Below are positions 44,521 to 58,120 of a stretch of 64,000 bases of DNA, piece after piece (position 1 is the stretch's first letter; every line of letters starts with the position of its first letter). The DNA is taken from contig OY718803.1 of assembly GCA_963070105.1 (NCBI GenBank), positions 1,327,501 to 1,391,500 of the forward strand. Reading direction: 5' to 3'. The DNA is from Litomosoides sigmodontis. Lineage: Eukaryota > Nematoda > Chromadorea > Rhabditida > Onchocercidae. The notes under the pieces are model-generated. The model worked only from the letters and a program-made list of their open reading frames with translations, did no database searches and was not told the origin of the DNA. The position numbers were made by a program, and so were the translations under genes.

Positions 44521-46526
44521 ATGGTATCTGATTCGTATTATCGAAGTCTTATCGAAGCTGTGCGTCAACTACCGGTACTTTATGACCGGGCGCATCCGGA
44601 TTTTCGAAATGTACGAAAACGCAATGAGGCATGGAAACTTGTTAGTGAGACATTGTTCAAGCGTGGCTTCTCGCCCAATGAAGGTAAAAATTTCGTTCAA
44701 TCTTTAGACTTCTATTTATGAGTATTTGTTAAGGCTGCCCAAAGAGTCACTGCATCATTTTTTGCGAAATACCGAGACACAGAAACAGTGTTCATCAAAG
44801 TATTCTGGTATCCCACGCCCTTAGGAAGTTTTCTTTTTCTCTATATTGTAGTAGTTTTCGGTATTTGTACTTTTACCTAATTAATGAATGAATTTAGAAG
44901 CAGTAAAAGTGATTAGGTGCTATAAATTCAAGGATTTCATACAAAACTACACTTCAGTGTCGGTAACGAAGTCAAGAGATCGATGGAAAAGTCTGGTACA
45001 GCGATATCGTACTTCAGGACAGTTTGGGCCAGCATTTATGTTTACTGCAGAAATGCAATTTCTCGATGAATTCCTCAACGCTATACCAACACAACCGTAA
45101 GTTGCATTTGTTACAAGGAATATGACGAATAATAACAATTCGTTCTATAGCCTAGGAAAAAATTTAGTGAAAGTCGTGCAATATTACGTTGATAAAAAAG
45201 ATGGTAGAACATGTCATTGGGGATACATATATATGAAGTTTTGCTATCTGATTTACTGAACGTTATTATTACTGTGATAACGTGTTCATTGATCGACATG
45301 TATCCCCCAATGACAATAGCGAAAACATCTGAAGTGGTGGGTGGCATAAAACTTTTTTTCACTGAGGATAGTGGAAAGCGAAGAGAAGAAACTGATGGTA
45401 CCATCAATTTATAAACAAATAGAAATATTTGCCCTCAGTGGTATTTAATGCTTACATGATAAGATGAGCAATCGTTGTTCCATGGGTTTGATGCTGACGA
45501 AGTTTTGCTGCGTGACTTACCAAATATTATTTCTGTGATTGCCACATAATTACTCCACAATTTTTCGAAGAATTAATAATTATTTGGATTGAACATTCAT
45601 TATTAGTCCAATTTGGAAACGCTGATAAAACTTGCACGTAAAGTTGTGGCATAAAACGTGGCATGAAATTTCATGTACTGGATATAAATATTGATGAAGT
45701 TTGAAAACAATATCCATCGAGACAGTAGTGTATGAGGAAAACCAGCCGTTTTCTTTTTTTTATTTTAGATCTCTAAATGAAGCACATTTTTAACTATTCA
45801 TTTTTGAGGGCGGAGGTAGCAGCAAATTCGCTTCTTGGAAATATGAAGAAAGAGGACAGCGAGTGGGAGTTTCCAGCTTTATTTGGTAATGCTAATCAGA
45901 CTGATAATAATATGTCGTTGTTTGCAAATATGGATTCACCTGGAGGTTCCTCATCACCTTATACGCAACAACAAAGTGATATTAGTGTAGGTGATGGTAC
46001 CGCTGCTGAGGATGGCTTGTTAAATGGAAATTGCAATTTCGCTAATGGAAATGGTGTTTCATCTGCACATTGTGTTCCAATATCAATTTCTTCACTGTCT
46101 GTAAAAGGTATTTCATTTTCCGAAGCGTTTATTTAAGTGGACTAGATTAAGACCTTTTGTATTCGTTTTCATAAACATATATCTATTTGTATACGTGTTG
46201 ATTAAACTCACTGATAACATAATATATTAATTGAAGATCTCATGGCACGGAAGCGACCACGTCAAAATGTTGCGGATGGTCCGACGGCACTGGAGAAAAG
46301 AATTGCAAGCAGTTTGGAGACGATTCAAGAATTCATCAGTAATGCATTTCAAAAGCAAAAAGAAGAAGAAACGGAAAAAGAAAAAAGTCCAAATGCTGCT
46401 CTGTTTCAATGTATTGATCATCTCACAGCTGACATGTCGCCCAAGGAGCATCAGGAAGCATTGCGTGAAATCAAACGATCTTGTGTGAGCATTTGTGCTA
46501 GAATTATGTCAGAATCACAGCCATAG
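44521..46526 (+). CDS. MADF-domain (MADF-BESS-like) DNA-binding protein, 4 exons
   Basis: Exons 44521-44683, 44958-45096, 45809-46107 and 46237-46526 join in frame to 296 aa. Residues about 7-98 form a MADF domain: SLIEAVRQLPVLYDRAHPDF, then RKRNEAWKLVSE, then KSRDRWKSLVQRYR, with the spaced Trp residues that define this Myb/SANT-like fold. A Gly/Ser/Asn-rich low-complexity middle follows (about 120-195), then a basic patch ARKRPRQ (possible nuclear signal). The C-terminal helix LFQCIDHLTADMSPKEHQEALREI has the spacing of a BESS protein-interaction motif, at lower confidence. MADF-BESS proteins are transcription cofactors in nematodes and insects; the target is unknown. The ATG follows TTTTGCAG directly, so the 5' UTR is spliced from the GC-rich block upstream or trans-spliced. 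Intron 2 carries a foldback element (45212-45315). Converges on the RasGAP gene. Confidence 0.88.
45212..45315. repeat. Foldback (imperfect inverted repeat) element in MADF intron 2
   Basis: The left end TGTCATTGGGGATACAT pairs with the right end ATGTATCCCCCAATGACA, with one bulged base. An inner pair (GATTTACTGAACGTTAT with ATAACGTGTTCATTGATC) continues the stem. An asymmetric insertion of about 18 bases lies between outer and inner stems. The whole element is about 104 bases with sharp ends, in the size range of a small MITE or a pre-miRNA-like hairpin. Confidence 0.7.
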
Positions 46527-48644
46527 GTGTTGTAATTTTTCTCTCAATTAATTTTCGATAGTTTGGTCGACGGAGTTTGCAGCTTTACGATCTCTATAAG
46601 TCAGTCGACTTCTCAGATCTGATGCTCTTTGTGCTCACGCATAATTTCAGGGTACTTTTATTGTCTTTCCTTTCATGGAGATAAGGAAATAACGGCTTTG
46701 GAAAGACTAAATCAGTCAGATAATTTTTTTCCCTGATTGGATATTACCGATTTTATAGCAAGTGCAGGATTAAATTATTCGTCCTATTATATATTATTTG
46801 TAATGTTATTATTTTGTTGTAAATCGCAATACTTCTCGTCGTACTTCGCATCCTTCCTTCCATTGTTTATTGTGTTCTTGATCTCATTCAATTCATTACA
46901 GTGATTTGTTTTTTAAGCATAGAGAGCATATGAATCATGTAACGTGGAATTATGATAATAGAATTAATACTTTATTTCAATGATGGCAATTTACTTCACT
47001 TTTGCTAAATTTTCGTTTCAAAAATCATGGCAGTTGCTTAGTTACCCAACTTTATCAACTTTTTTTTGTCATATGTGAAGTTGAGTGGGAATTGTATTAT
47101 TCAAGAACTGTTAATGCTTTAACATTTACGTGATTTCATTATGAAAATGGTGACCTCACATATATATTGTTTTTGCCAAATGCATCGTATTCCGTTTTGT
47201 AATAACTTTTCTACGTTACACTATTTTTTACGTTGCATTAGAAATGCACGAAGTGTAGCAGCGGTATTGGTATCAGTGCTCAACTTGCGAAATTTAGTAT
47301 CAGTGCTCAATTCAGAAGCAGAAAATGAGAATATCTAATGAAGTTTACCTATTGAATTTGTTGCTGCTACTTCTGCCCTCAAAAATGAATAGTTTAGAAT
47401 GCGTTTCACTTATAGATATAGCAACTGTTTCAAAGTAGGGATTTTCGTACTTCCTCACCTTGCTAAGTGGGGATGATAGGTTTTGGCGATTTCAAACTTT
47501 CCATGTTTTTGCACTGATCTTTTTGCTGGTTGAGGAGGGCTAACCCTATCTAATTTCTCACCCAAACCTGTGGAGCAGACGACAACACTAATTCATGAGG
47601 GACTAAGCTTGCTATTAGTTACGGAATACTGCTGACAAGTGCTACCAGTCACTCTGCATTAGAATGCCTGTAGACTCTTGCGATTCACAAGAGATGACTC
47701 CGGTCATGGGTATGAGATGTATGAAGCGCGTGCAAAAGATTTTGAAAATTCATTGCAAATTGTAGTATGTTCACAAACCATAAGCACATTTTTTATAAAT
47801 GACATTGAATTCCAACAGAGAATTCAAGGTTTGATTAAAACACTAGAGAAGGAAATCGCAGATTAAGAAAGACCTTAGGATGCCTAATTTAAAGCTATGT
47901 TACTTTCCGTGCTAGTTCATAAGCTATTTTTACGAATGAAACATTTCGGAGTTCTGAAACTTTCGAAACCCATCACGACTGTAGATCAACCAAAATATAA
48001 TTGGTACTACTATTAATGGAAAAGGACATAACCCCTCTCCATTTCCGTTGATTTGTTTCTCGAGCACTACTGCATCCTGTTTATCCACCTATTTTAAGAA
48101 TTACTCATTTTTACACATAAGAAAATTCGCACTTTAAGAGGACACCTGAATTTTCCCGATTAGAAAAAGATTGAGTTCATACACATAAAGAGGCCTGCAC
48201 TATTATCAGTTGTATTGACCTGCATGGATGAGAGCAACAACAGAAATAAATACCAATAAAACATTTCTTCAAGAGATCAGCGTGCGAAAAAGACAAATGC
48301 AAAATAAGGCTGGGAACAAGGCCACCAACTGAAATGATTGATAATTAACAATTATCAGTTACAACTGGTTACCACCATATCGAACGCACCATGCAATTAA
48401 TGACGACGAATTAATTGAAAGACAAATTGTCATAAAACTGAAATTTGATTAAAATAAAATGAAGAGACAGATTTCGTTATGTCGTTATGTAGTACATTTC
48501 CTTCCTTTTTCTAAACAGCTCGTCCTTCATAACGATGAACATGAACAATTTGATGTGGAACATTTTTAGAGTACCGACGTTATAGGTTATACCAAAAATC
48601 AAAAATTTCTTCACCTCAACAGAATTGTTGACCTTAACAGAATA
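46527..48644. other. Intergenic region between convergent MADF and RasGAP genes
   Basis: No confident gene. A 62-codon plus-strand frame at 47678-47866 ends FQQRIQGLIKTLEKEIAD and could be a terminal exon, but I find no partner exon and no family resemblance. A short duplication of AGTATCAGTGCTCAA lies near 47270-47310. Both 3' UTRs should fall in this interval. Confidence 0.5.
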
Positions 48645-51600
48645 TCAACAAGAGAGGTACTTCTCAGCATGTTTTTTAAGCAAATTGATAACCGTATAAG
48701 CTTCCGGAAGCGGACAGCTCTTGGAGTCTTGTTGTTTTAGTACCTGATCTACTTGAAATGCAAGAAGAGCTAGTTGATCGATTTTACTATAGCCACTAAA
48801 TGGATTTTCCGATGATTCTACCTTCTGAAAATATTGATGCACAAATACAGGTACGGAGAATAAAAGCCGATAAATCTATTATAAATTGTGTTTAGTAAAA
48901 CAAAAGATCTGACCGAAGGTGATAAAGCCATAGAGTCAAGCAGATCGACCATCAAGCGAACACTACGAGTACCTTTTTCCTGCAATAGTTTACATTCTAC
49001 TAACACTAAAAAATGTGCAAATATATTCCATAAAAAAATCAACTGAACCAGAAAGACAAATCTTTCAATTTCCGTTTCAAAAAATAAAAAATGGAAAGCA
49101 AAACAGAGCAAATGAAATTAACTTGCTACCGGGCAGTAATCAGGTGAAGAAGCCTGATTAGCTAGTGACTGAATTGTCTTTGGCAATTGACGACATTGTT
49201 CAGCTGAAATTTTCTAAAAATTACTACAGAACATTTGTTTAGATTCATTGATTTAACTTATTTTCAAATAACATAAGAATTACCGGAGCCATTATTGTTG
49301 AGGGCCAAAATTGGATTTATAAAGCGAAGAATGAAGAACACACTGAAACAAAAATCGGTGAGTACTGGCATTCACACATGTTAAGACTAAACAAGAGAAA
49401 TGAGCAAATGCTTCTAAATGACATTTTGAAAATCAATACCCATGAAGAGTTGAAACATCCCGCATGAAAACTATACAGCATAAAATACAAAAAAAGGGAT
49501 ACTTTAATGACATTAATAATCTCACTAATTTTTGTTTGTTCCTGTAAAAATTTGTGGAACTTCCTGGCAAAGTACTTTTCCATTTCAATTATCAAAAAGA
49601 TATTTTACCTGGCAACTCGACGTGCAATATATTCAGAATTATTGAAATACACTTTTGTTGTTCTTATGATATGTGATAAAATGGCACGGAAAAGAAGAGG
49701 CAGATGCTCAAACAAGCTCTTAAGAGCATTCATGATTTCTAATTCCTGCTTAGGCGGCCCTGCAGCTAGCAAGTTTGCTAACTCCTCCGTCGCCAAATCC
49801 TTACCAGTCATACGTAAGACTGTTGAAATGCAGCAAGTACAAAATGAATCACAGCGAAAAAGTGTTGCTTCTAAAAAAAATCCTGTAAGCAAAAAGATAA
49901 TTCTATGTCCGGCTTATATATTTTTGCTGTATTTCCTAGAAATAACAGCTGCAAGTAAGACTTTCACTTTTATTTGGCCATCTTTCTCCATCTAAAATTT
50001 GCCGTGATTAATTCTTGACAAAACTTAAAACACTGCCAACTTTCCATTAGTTTTTACACGCAACTGTTTATTTTATATTAAGAATTTTCCCTTCTTAAAC
50101 TTACTAAAAATTCCTTTAAACTTTTACGAGTTTTAATTCCTCTTTGTCTGCCAATTGATTACCCTTGTGTTCAGTTGATTACCTCTGTATTCTTCCAGAA
50201 GGAGTTGAGTGAGATTTTAATGATTTGAAAAGTTAAAAAACGTAAATTCAAAAAGTGCAAACCGGTTTCACGCTTAATCTGCTCCATGACGATAACTTCA
50301 ACAAACGACACCAGCAAGTCATAATTTGGCAACAGAATGGAAAGTAATAAACGAGCAAAATATTTTCGATTAAAGATATCCAAGGCAGAGCCAACCCAAA
50401 TCGACAAAATAAATGACCGCGTAGTGAGTAGCACAAAAAACGAAGCATATTGTTCTTCGGGTAGTAAAACGATACGATGACGTACTGCACGAAACAAAAA
50501 TCCTTCAAAATTATCTTCCACACAAATCTCTTTGCCGTCGTCCGCTAGCAAATAGATTGGTGATGCATCTAAAATTAAATGTGCAAATGCCAGTTTCCCC
50601 CAAAACAATAAAAGAAATATTAGCAATATACTGCATTATTTAACATATTCTAGTAATCTGCTGTAAGCCTGTCGTATTTCAAACTTCAAGGTATATAACA
50701 CAGTTCAGAAAAATAAGGATGAATAGGAGGGTAAAAAAACATATTGTTAGCCAAGGTCAGTAACAAATAAACTTATACAACCTTTTTGAAGATAATCTCG
50801 GAATACAACGCTACGTGTCTTTGTCGGTAGAGTGTTATGTGAACAAAGTTCAAGTTTCAGTGAACATGGACCAGGAGGAATATACCTGAAGCAGAAATGC
50901 AGAGGATACTGGTGGCATGATATTGAATTACTCTTTCGCAAGAGTTCATTTTACAGATATTCATTAAACTATGTCACTGAAGTGATAATCCTGAGTTCGT
51001 TGAAAGGGATGCATAAGAAAGAACTTACTGTAGCAGAAAACACCTATTGAATATTATGGTATTCTTTGTAGGAACCACTTGTTGAGTTTTCGTTAAAAAA
51101 ATCCCATTGACCATTACCATAGCACTATATGAATGGTCAGGTTTAAAATAATTGCCTCTGAAATTAATCTACTGATCCAATTATTAGCAAAAATTGATGC
51201 GCTTCTCATAATGGAAAATTTTTTGTTGAATAATGCATTACAAGGCAATGCTAACATTTCGTTTTTTTGCCTCATAAGGAAATAAAATAAGGAAAGCACT
51301 GGATTCCTGAGTTTCAAAGACTGAAATATATAACACTATAATAAAGCTATTATTGGATAATACAATGAATAAACAAGCAGTCCCAATAAGAAAAGTACGC
51401 CAGGAAATGAAATGCTCAAACCCACCTAAAACCAGTTAAAGTTAAATAAATAACAGTTGTTGAGCGAACACAGTAATCCTGTGTAGCGGGGATTACAGCA
51501 AATGGTGATGGTGGGTGACGATAACCGAAACATTGCAGCCGTAACACGTTCAGCCAATTCAAATAAACGCCTTCGTTTTGAAATGATAAATGAACTGCAG

Positions 51601-54600
51601 GATAAATATCTAGACCATTCAGAGCAACCAGCAAACAATTTGCTCTGTCGAACAGTCCTTCCGGGATTTTATAAACAAAGCAAAAATCAAGATCCAGAAC
51701 TACTTTGGGCTTTGCACTCTGCAAAAAAGTGTCCTCCTATGCAGTTCATTTGAATGAATCATAAAAATCATTCTAATTGTGGACCAATATAATTGTAAGT
51801 TCAACTGGTTAAAAAATAATATTGGTACCTTTTCGCGATCGGAGACATACAGCTGTGAGCTATTAGAATAACTAAGTCTCACATAACAACGCTTCCACTT
51901 ATCTTCTTTACCTGAAACTTATGAAAACGCAATTTTCCAAAAAAAATACCACGACATATTGCATAAATCAACATACCGCACTCATACCTAAAACCAAATG
52001 ATTTTGAAAAAAAATCAATAAAATAATTTCTTCCGTTTTCCTTTTGTGTTTCATTGTGTATACTAATTTATTACATATAACCGCATTTGTCAAAGCAACA
52101 GGCTAAAATATTCCTTTTCTAAAGAATCAAATTCTTTGCAAATTCCCTTTTGACCAAGAAATTAGTCTCGCCTAACTAAAGATGTGTCACAATTATAAAA
52201 TGTCACACTACTGTTTTCGATTCCCAAAATGACTTAAAATTATAAAGAGTAACGACAAATAAATAAGTCCTAACATTTTCGATAAGCATATGCTTCCAGA
52301 AAGGTTTGCGGGCAAAAACTATTAGTGGCAAAATTCTGCAACTTTCTATCCGTACTTTTTCCCGTCAAATCCGTTGTTAACACAGCACGAATCAAATGAA
52401 ATCCTTCACAAATTTCCTTTTTGCTATACCTATAATGAATTTTGAATTTAGAACATATTTTTAATAATTCAAACCGCTCATCATGACGGCTCATGCAAAG
52501 CAGGATCCTCAATGACGACCAGCATGTGGGCTACTGGAACTTTTTCAGGAAACTCAGGTCATCCAATGACACCGTGAGCGACGTACTGCATTGGACTACT
52601 GAACAAACCTGATAGTCCTAGTAGGACAGTTACTATTTTTTTCACAATTTTTCAGTATTTTTTCCTCAACAAGTGAAGAAGCCATATCATTTGATGTCAT
52701 TAAACGTGTGCGTTTCCTCCACCTTCCACGACAGACGCGAGTGCATCACCACTGGAAATGTAAAAAAATAAAACAGAACCTTTCAATAATATCTGGAATC
52801 GTCGGAAAAGTTCGCCCGCCAAGTTCAAAATTACCATCTGATGTGGGCTTTATTTGAAATTTTTCAATATGTGTACCGATATTTACCATAAGTGTATATG
52901 AATTAGGCTGTACAATTGAATGTCGCAACAGATAACATCCATCACCATCTATATTTTAATTCATAAATTGATTAATATCTATAAGGCCGTGACAAAAAGT
53001 TATACAAAAGAAAGTTTCAGAAGAAACTTTTTGTAAGCAATTAAATATTTTAATGAGAGAACCACATTGTATTATTTTTCAATCATGTAAATTAACATAT
53101 TTCTTAATGATTGTATACCTAAATTTCACTTATTTATTGAACAGGGATTTCATTTCGCAAGTTATTTCACTCCTATTAATTCTTATTTAGAAAAACTTTC
53201 AAATTTTCAGGCCTTCTCTTTCAATTTATGAACTAAGCAAATACATATATATATAGTAAAAAATGAAAAATTACACTGTGTTAGGCGTTGTGTAAGTACA
53301 TTTATTGGTTCATCATGAAAATACGGTAGCTGTTCGGGTTTCACACTCTTGTCGTTCTGCAATAACAAATGAGTGAAACTAAAACATTAATTAATTTTGT
53401 CCTTCCTCACATCCAAAAGTATTAGGAATAACTTACGAGCACCTCATAATTTCATTCCGATTAAAAAAAGGACGATATTTTAATAACCGCCAACTTTTCC
53501 GCATTTTCGGTTAATTACTAAAAGTTTCTTCGAATATAGAAAGACTGAAAATATAACGGCCTTCGAAGTTATTTCAATTATTATGGACTAAAAAAGAACT
53601 AACTAATGGAACGGTAAGCTGCACAGCGATAAGTCCTGACTTCCCATTTTTTTCCAGTCTTGCCCATGCCCATTCATTGTCCACTCGTTGAATTTCCGTC
53701 AACAAATCACCTTCACAAAAGCTAAACAAAAAGAACATATAGTGCTCTGATAACATCTTAAATATGATAATTTTATTTAACAAAGAAAGTTATAATAAGA
53801 AGGTGTCATAACAATCCCAACATTGAAAATCATAAATTCCAAAATCAGAATACTTTATCTGAATTATAAAAACCAAAGGCTTATGTGAAAACCGTAGTGA
53901 AATGAACAATCAAACGTGAAAACTAAAAAATTTAAGAACAGAAAAAAATGAGCACAAAATTAATTTTACCGTTACCTTATTTCGTCTGTACCGGGCATTG
54001 CACGAAATGGCAGGACGGCTATTCTTTGGCGGTTAACTAATTTCACAGGCTGTAAATGAAAACTAAATGCTCCAAAATTGTAGTTTTATTTAGCATATCG
54101 TAGCCTGCTTTATACTGTTTAGGAAAATGAGCACAAATTACCAAATAAATATGCAACAAGATATACCGAAGGTGGTTGAAGTGGTAGCACTGCTGTTTTC
54201 GATTCACTTATAAATGCTTGAATGAGACCAGATAAAGTTGTAAAGGATTTCCCACACAAGAAATATTCACCAGAAACCCAATCAATGCTGAAATTTCGCC
54301 TTCATCATATACGATAACATAGAATTACTCATTAGACAAGCAGAGAAAAAACTCCAAATTCATGAAGATTAAGAAATCATACTTCTCCGAATCAGGAAAA
54401 CTTTTTTACAAATAAATGATTACAAATTTCTTAATCAGTGCTCCATTTAAGTTGAAACCGAAATAACACCACATTCCACCTAACTGACTGTATCATATTC
54501 CACCTAACTGACTCTTCTTTCTTCTCTTTCTCTGCCTCTTCCCCTAAAAAAGGATACCCTCTCAAATCCCAAACCTAAAAGCGATGCCATTGAAACTTAA

Positions 54601-55263
54601 CGAGCAATGCTTTAGTATGAAAATTGCTACATCTCATTTCATATTAAGTGTGTTGCACCTTTTCTATTAAAAATAGTGGATAAAGGTTTTTAAAACCATG
54701 TATTTCACTTTTAATTGAGTTATAAATTAATAAAATGCTGTAACACCAGCAAGAAGCCCATTAAATAAAATTATTAACAAAATGTTCCCAAGTACATCAG
54801 AAGAAATTATTAAATAAAAGTTTTAATCAGCTTCAACATTTTTTTTTTTGTTGCAAGCAATTTCTTCGCAGAAACCGGTCTGATGAAAGTGAACTGCGAG
54901 CTAAGCACGGACGATAAAAAGAAATGTCACTTCCGATGCTGACGAAAAGTAACTGCATATTTACAAATTTCAGAAACTTAATGTAACAATGAATTGTAAG
55001 AAAACTTACGATAAATGCATCACCGAATCACTGGTTGGCTTAAGCCATGAAAGACAAAATTTCGGTGTGAGAGAATTTTGTTCAGCATGTAAAATTAATG
55101 CACCATCAATTTTACATTTTCGTAACCGATATTCCACCTCTTCTTCTGTGATAAAACCATGAAAACAATCCACCGAGTCCAACGATGCACTCAACCTTTC
55201 TCCCACTTCCGTTCTCAGACTCGATTCATGTTCATGCATCCCATTTTCCGTTGTATCCGACAT
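48645..55263 (-). CDS. RASA1: p120 Ras GTPase-activating protein (RASA1 homologue), 17 exons
   Basis: Exons in transcript order: 55010-55263, 54167-54287, 53976-54049, 53604-53721, 53275-53356, 52780-52948, 52275-52429, 51829-51911, 51426-51718, 51044-51157, 50782-50885, 50263-50568, 49609-49870, 49284-49342, 49130-49203, 48914-48979, 48645-48824. They join in frame to 837 aa. Domain order is SH2 (about 32-125), SH3 (about 131-187), SH2 (about 199-290, GGRTFPTIPDIIERYSKKEI), PH (about 320-430, LDFCFVYKIPEGLFDRANC), C2 (about 440-530, IPPGPCSLKLEL) and RasGAP (about 545-800). This layout is unique to p120 RasGAP, a membrane-recruited Ras inactivator. The arginine finger is present (TLFR, Arg630), and the FLR motif appears as ILRFINP (Arg718). 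The first SH2 has GALILHAEQ where FLVRES should be, so the phosphotyrosine-binding Arg is His59; the second SH2 keeps it (CYLLRHS). The long low-complexity N-terminus of mammals is absent. The ATG is 8 bases after an acceptor (AG at 55272-55273), suggesting trans-splicing. Confidence 0.93.
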
Positions 55264-56935
55264 CAGACCATCTGGAATAATTCAAAATCGCTCAAAACAA
55301 AATTTGAAACGATTCAGTAATACAATCTGCACGGAAACGCAAAATAATGCAAAATTCTAAATTTACGTGCTTTGCATAAAATAATTACAGGAAAATGTTG
55401 AAAAAAGAAGCGCAAAAATAAAATTGAAATCATCAAACCAAAATTGGCCAGTAAAGAACAGATACTGACTAGCAGCTTACTACTAGTAGTATCTATTACA
55501 TCTCACCCTGCTATGTCAACAACATAAGCAACCGGAACTTATAGTAGGAAAATAAAAGATTAAGAGGAAATAGTAATTGCTATCTTTAAAATCAACAACA
55601 AATAGAAGGAAAAACTGGAGTGGAAAAGTTATAACTGCAAAAATAAACAAAAAAAACTATGAAAAAAACAAAAAAAAAATTTCCGATCAAAGTGCGGAAA
55701 GAACTTGACAACCAATTTGTTTCTATTTTACTAAAAATTCATAAAACCTTGCATGATCTTACATGAAAATTGTTGCACGATGAATGATGTGAATGAATGA
55801 CACAAAGAAGAGATGGCTACCAACTATTTGTTTAAAAGCAATATAGAATTCATCTTATTGTGGACATCAATCTCATGATGGTGACCCAATAACACCAAAA
55901 TTTCCTACGTCGGCAATCAAATTAAAATTTTATCTTCAAATTTTCATTTCATTACTTAGACAAACTGTTGAATGAAAAAAGAGTAGCGATAATTATTATT
56001 TCTAAAATAGTATCCCTGTTACTAATTAGAATAATACTTTTAGCAAGTCCAAATTATTGGGAAATGTCACCCTTATAAAACAACCTCTCCACTTTCCCAC
56101 TTCAAAAAAAAAACTGAAATCAAGCAAGCGTATTTAAAATTCTTAAGGATCTTTTTACAATTCAATTCCCACCTTCAACAGTGTCATTAATCACTGTAAC
56201 GTGACAATAATAAATAAATAACATAAGAAAAAGATGACAAAGCAAGACAAAAATTACATATCACACCACTAATCGAAATCAAAAAAAAAATTAACATCAT
56301 ACTCTAGGCATGAGAATTAAAAGCACAGTGCTAACACCAGTTATTAAAATTATCAATTCCAAAAGGGAAGAAATAAGTAACTTCATTAGTTTTTTCACAG
56401 CTATTCAGGATCTAATTCTAGTCAGGATTTAATGCCACTCTTTGTTTAGATTTATTTTACTAGTTGGGTAATAAGATTAAGGAAATCCCGGGATGCACAG
56501 ATTCTTCGATACTATAAAATCTCTCACCTAATTTGCAAATAAATCTAAACCTTATCACCATCTTGAACCAAAACTTGTTAAGCTTTTCATCGTGATTCAA
56601 ACCACATATGCAACTGTCTAATCCAACTCAAGTTTTAACCACTAATAATATTAATACCATTCATTATTAATGATTCAATAGACTAAGATTAGCCAGTTTG
56701 AACGCAACTTGAAATTTAATCGAAATCACACGTCTAATGATTATTTCAAAATGGAATGATGTGAAAAACACTTTACCCTACATTTTCGGCTTAACAAAAA
56801 GACCAAAAAACCATTCGTGTTCATGTGAAAACGAATACAAATTTTAGCTGAGGATTGCTTTATTAAACTACTAATGTAAGAATTTATGGCGCATTACACG
56901 TCTAACAAAAAAGTGACAATGTTTTATTATCGAAA

Positions 56936-56938
56936 GAA

Positions 56939-56958
<20 letters not shown>
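56936..56958. repeat. GA microsatellite
   Basis: Short AGAGAG run of about 23 bases in otherwise AT-rich sequence. Confidence 0.85.
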
Positions 56959-56969
<11 letters not shown>

Positions 56970-57850
56970 TCACAAAACTGAAAGCTAAGATATCTCGTTC
57001 CAATTCAACACTTCAAGAACAATACAGTATAAAATGGAATAAAATTAAAAAAATAAAAGAATCACTTTAATATGAATTTGTAGATTTTTTTCTTTAAAAA
57101 AAAGAAACATCCCCTGTAAAAACTTAAATAAAAAGAGAGGAAAAAGTGTAGCACATCAATAAAAGAAGGAAGTATAACGGTGGAAATAAAATATCGAAAA
57201 TGATAGGTTGGATGAATGAAGAAGACGGTAACAATGGGAAACGAAAACATCTGTTGCTCAAATCGAAATCGAAACACTTCAAAGGATGGAGAATACGAAA
57301 ATAAAATTTTCCATTTCAAAATTCTTTCTCACATTGATGGAGAGAAGAATTGATTGAATTGAAGCGGCTTAAAAAGAGTGTAACAAATGATAGGAAATAG
57401 TTGAAATCATGCATAATGGATGAATTAATTTCAAAAAAAAAGAAACAAAATTTTTTCTAGCTACTACTACTACTACTACTCTCCTGAATTAAATTCATTA
57501 CAAAAATAAAATAAAGTAAAAATAAACCTTTCAATTGCTAAAAAAAAAGTGGTGATATGGGAGATAGAATGACATTGCATATAAAAATGCCTCTTTTTTA
57601 ATCAATTTTAAATTTCATTCACTTTTTTTAAAAATCAATACTAAATTCCATTTTAGTAAATCAATAAAATTTAATAATAGGAAATAGGATGGAAAAGAAA
57701 CTGTTCACAGTTATGTACAAAAATATATGTGCATTTATATATTGTGCACAAAAGTTTCATTCCGGAAATGATGATATAACAGATATCGCGCATCATCAGT
57801 ACTGTTAAAATGACGATAATGATAGTGATCATGATAATTATGATGATAAT

Positions 57851-57851
57851 T

Positions 57852-57948
<97 letters not shown>
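57851..57948. repeat. ATG/CAT trinucleotide microsatellite
   Basis: About 98 bases of uninterrupted (ATG)n, preceded by degenerate ATAATG words from about 57810. The poly-Met frame it creates is not a gene. Confidence 0.97.
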
Positions 57949-57949
<1 letters not shown>

Positions 57950-58069
57950 GGAAGAAGGAAGAAGGAGGAAGGTGAATGCTTTCTGTTCGTAAATGATGGT
58001 TGGTTGGTGATCGGTTACTTCATTCTCATTTCATTTCATGATTCTAAATAATAATTCTTAGTGAAAGAA

Positions 58070-58120
58070 GGAGGGGAGGCGGAGGAGGAGGAAGAGGGAG
58101 GCGGAGGAGGAGGAGGAAGG
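58070..58120. repeat. GGA-rich purine tract
   Basis: Imperfect GGAGGAGGA with GAGGC and GAAGA variants for about 50 bases, purine-only on the plus strand. A second GA-rich purine tract lies at 58246-58303. Confidence 0.85.

Noticed and set aside
47678..47866. 62-codon frame ending in a possible coiled segment
   Set aside because: No partner exon, promoter or family resemblance; reported only as part of the intergenic description.
52640..52752. Possible RasGAP exon reading SGDALASVVEG after the second SH2 segment
   Set aside because: It runs into a stop. The exon at 52275-52429 instead continues the SH2 correctly (RYSKKEICEGFHL against HYRKEQIVEGYYL in human).
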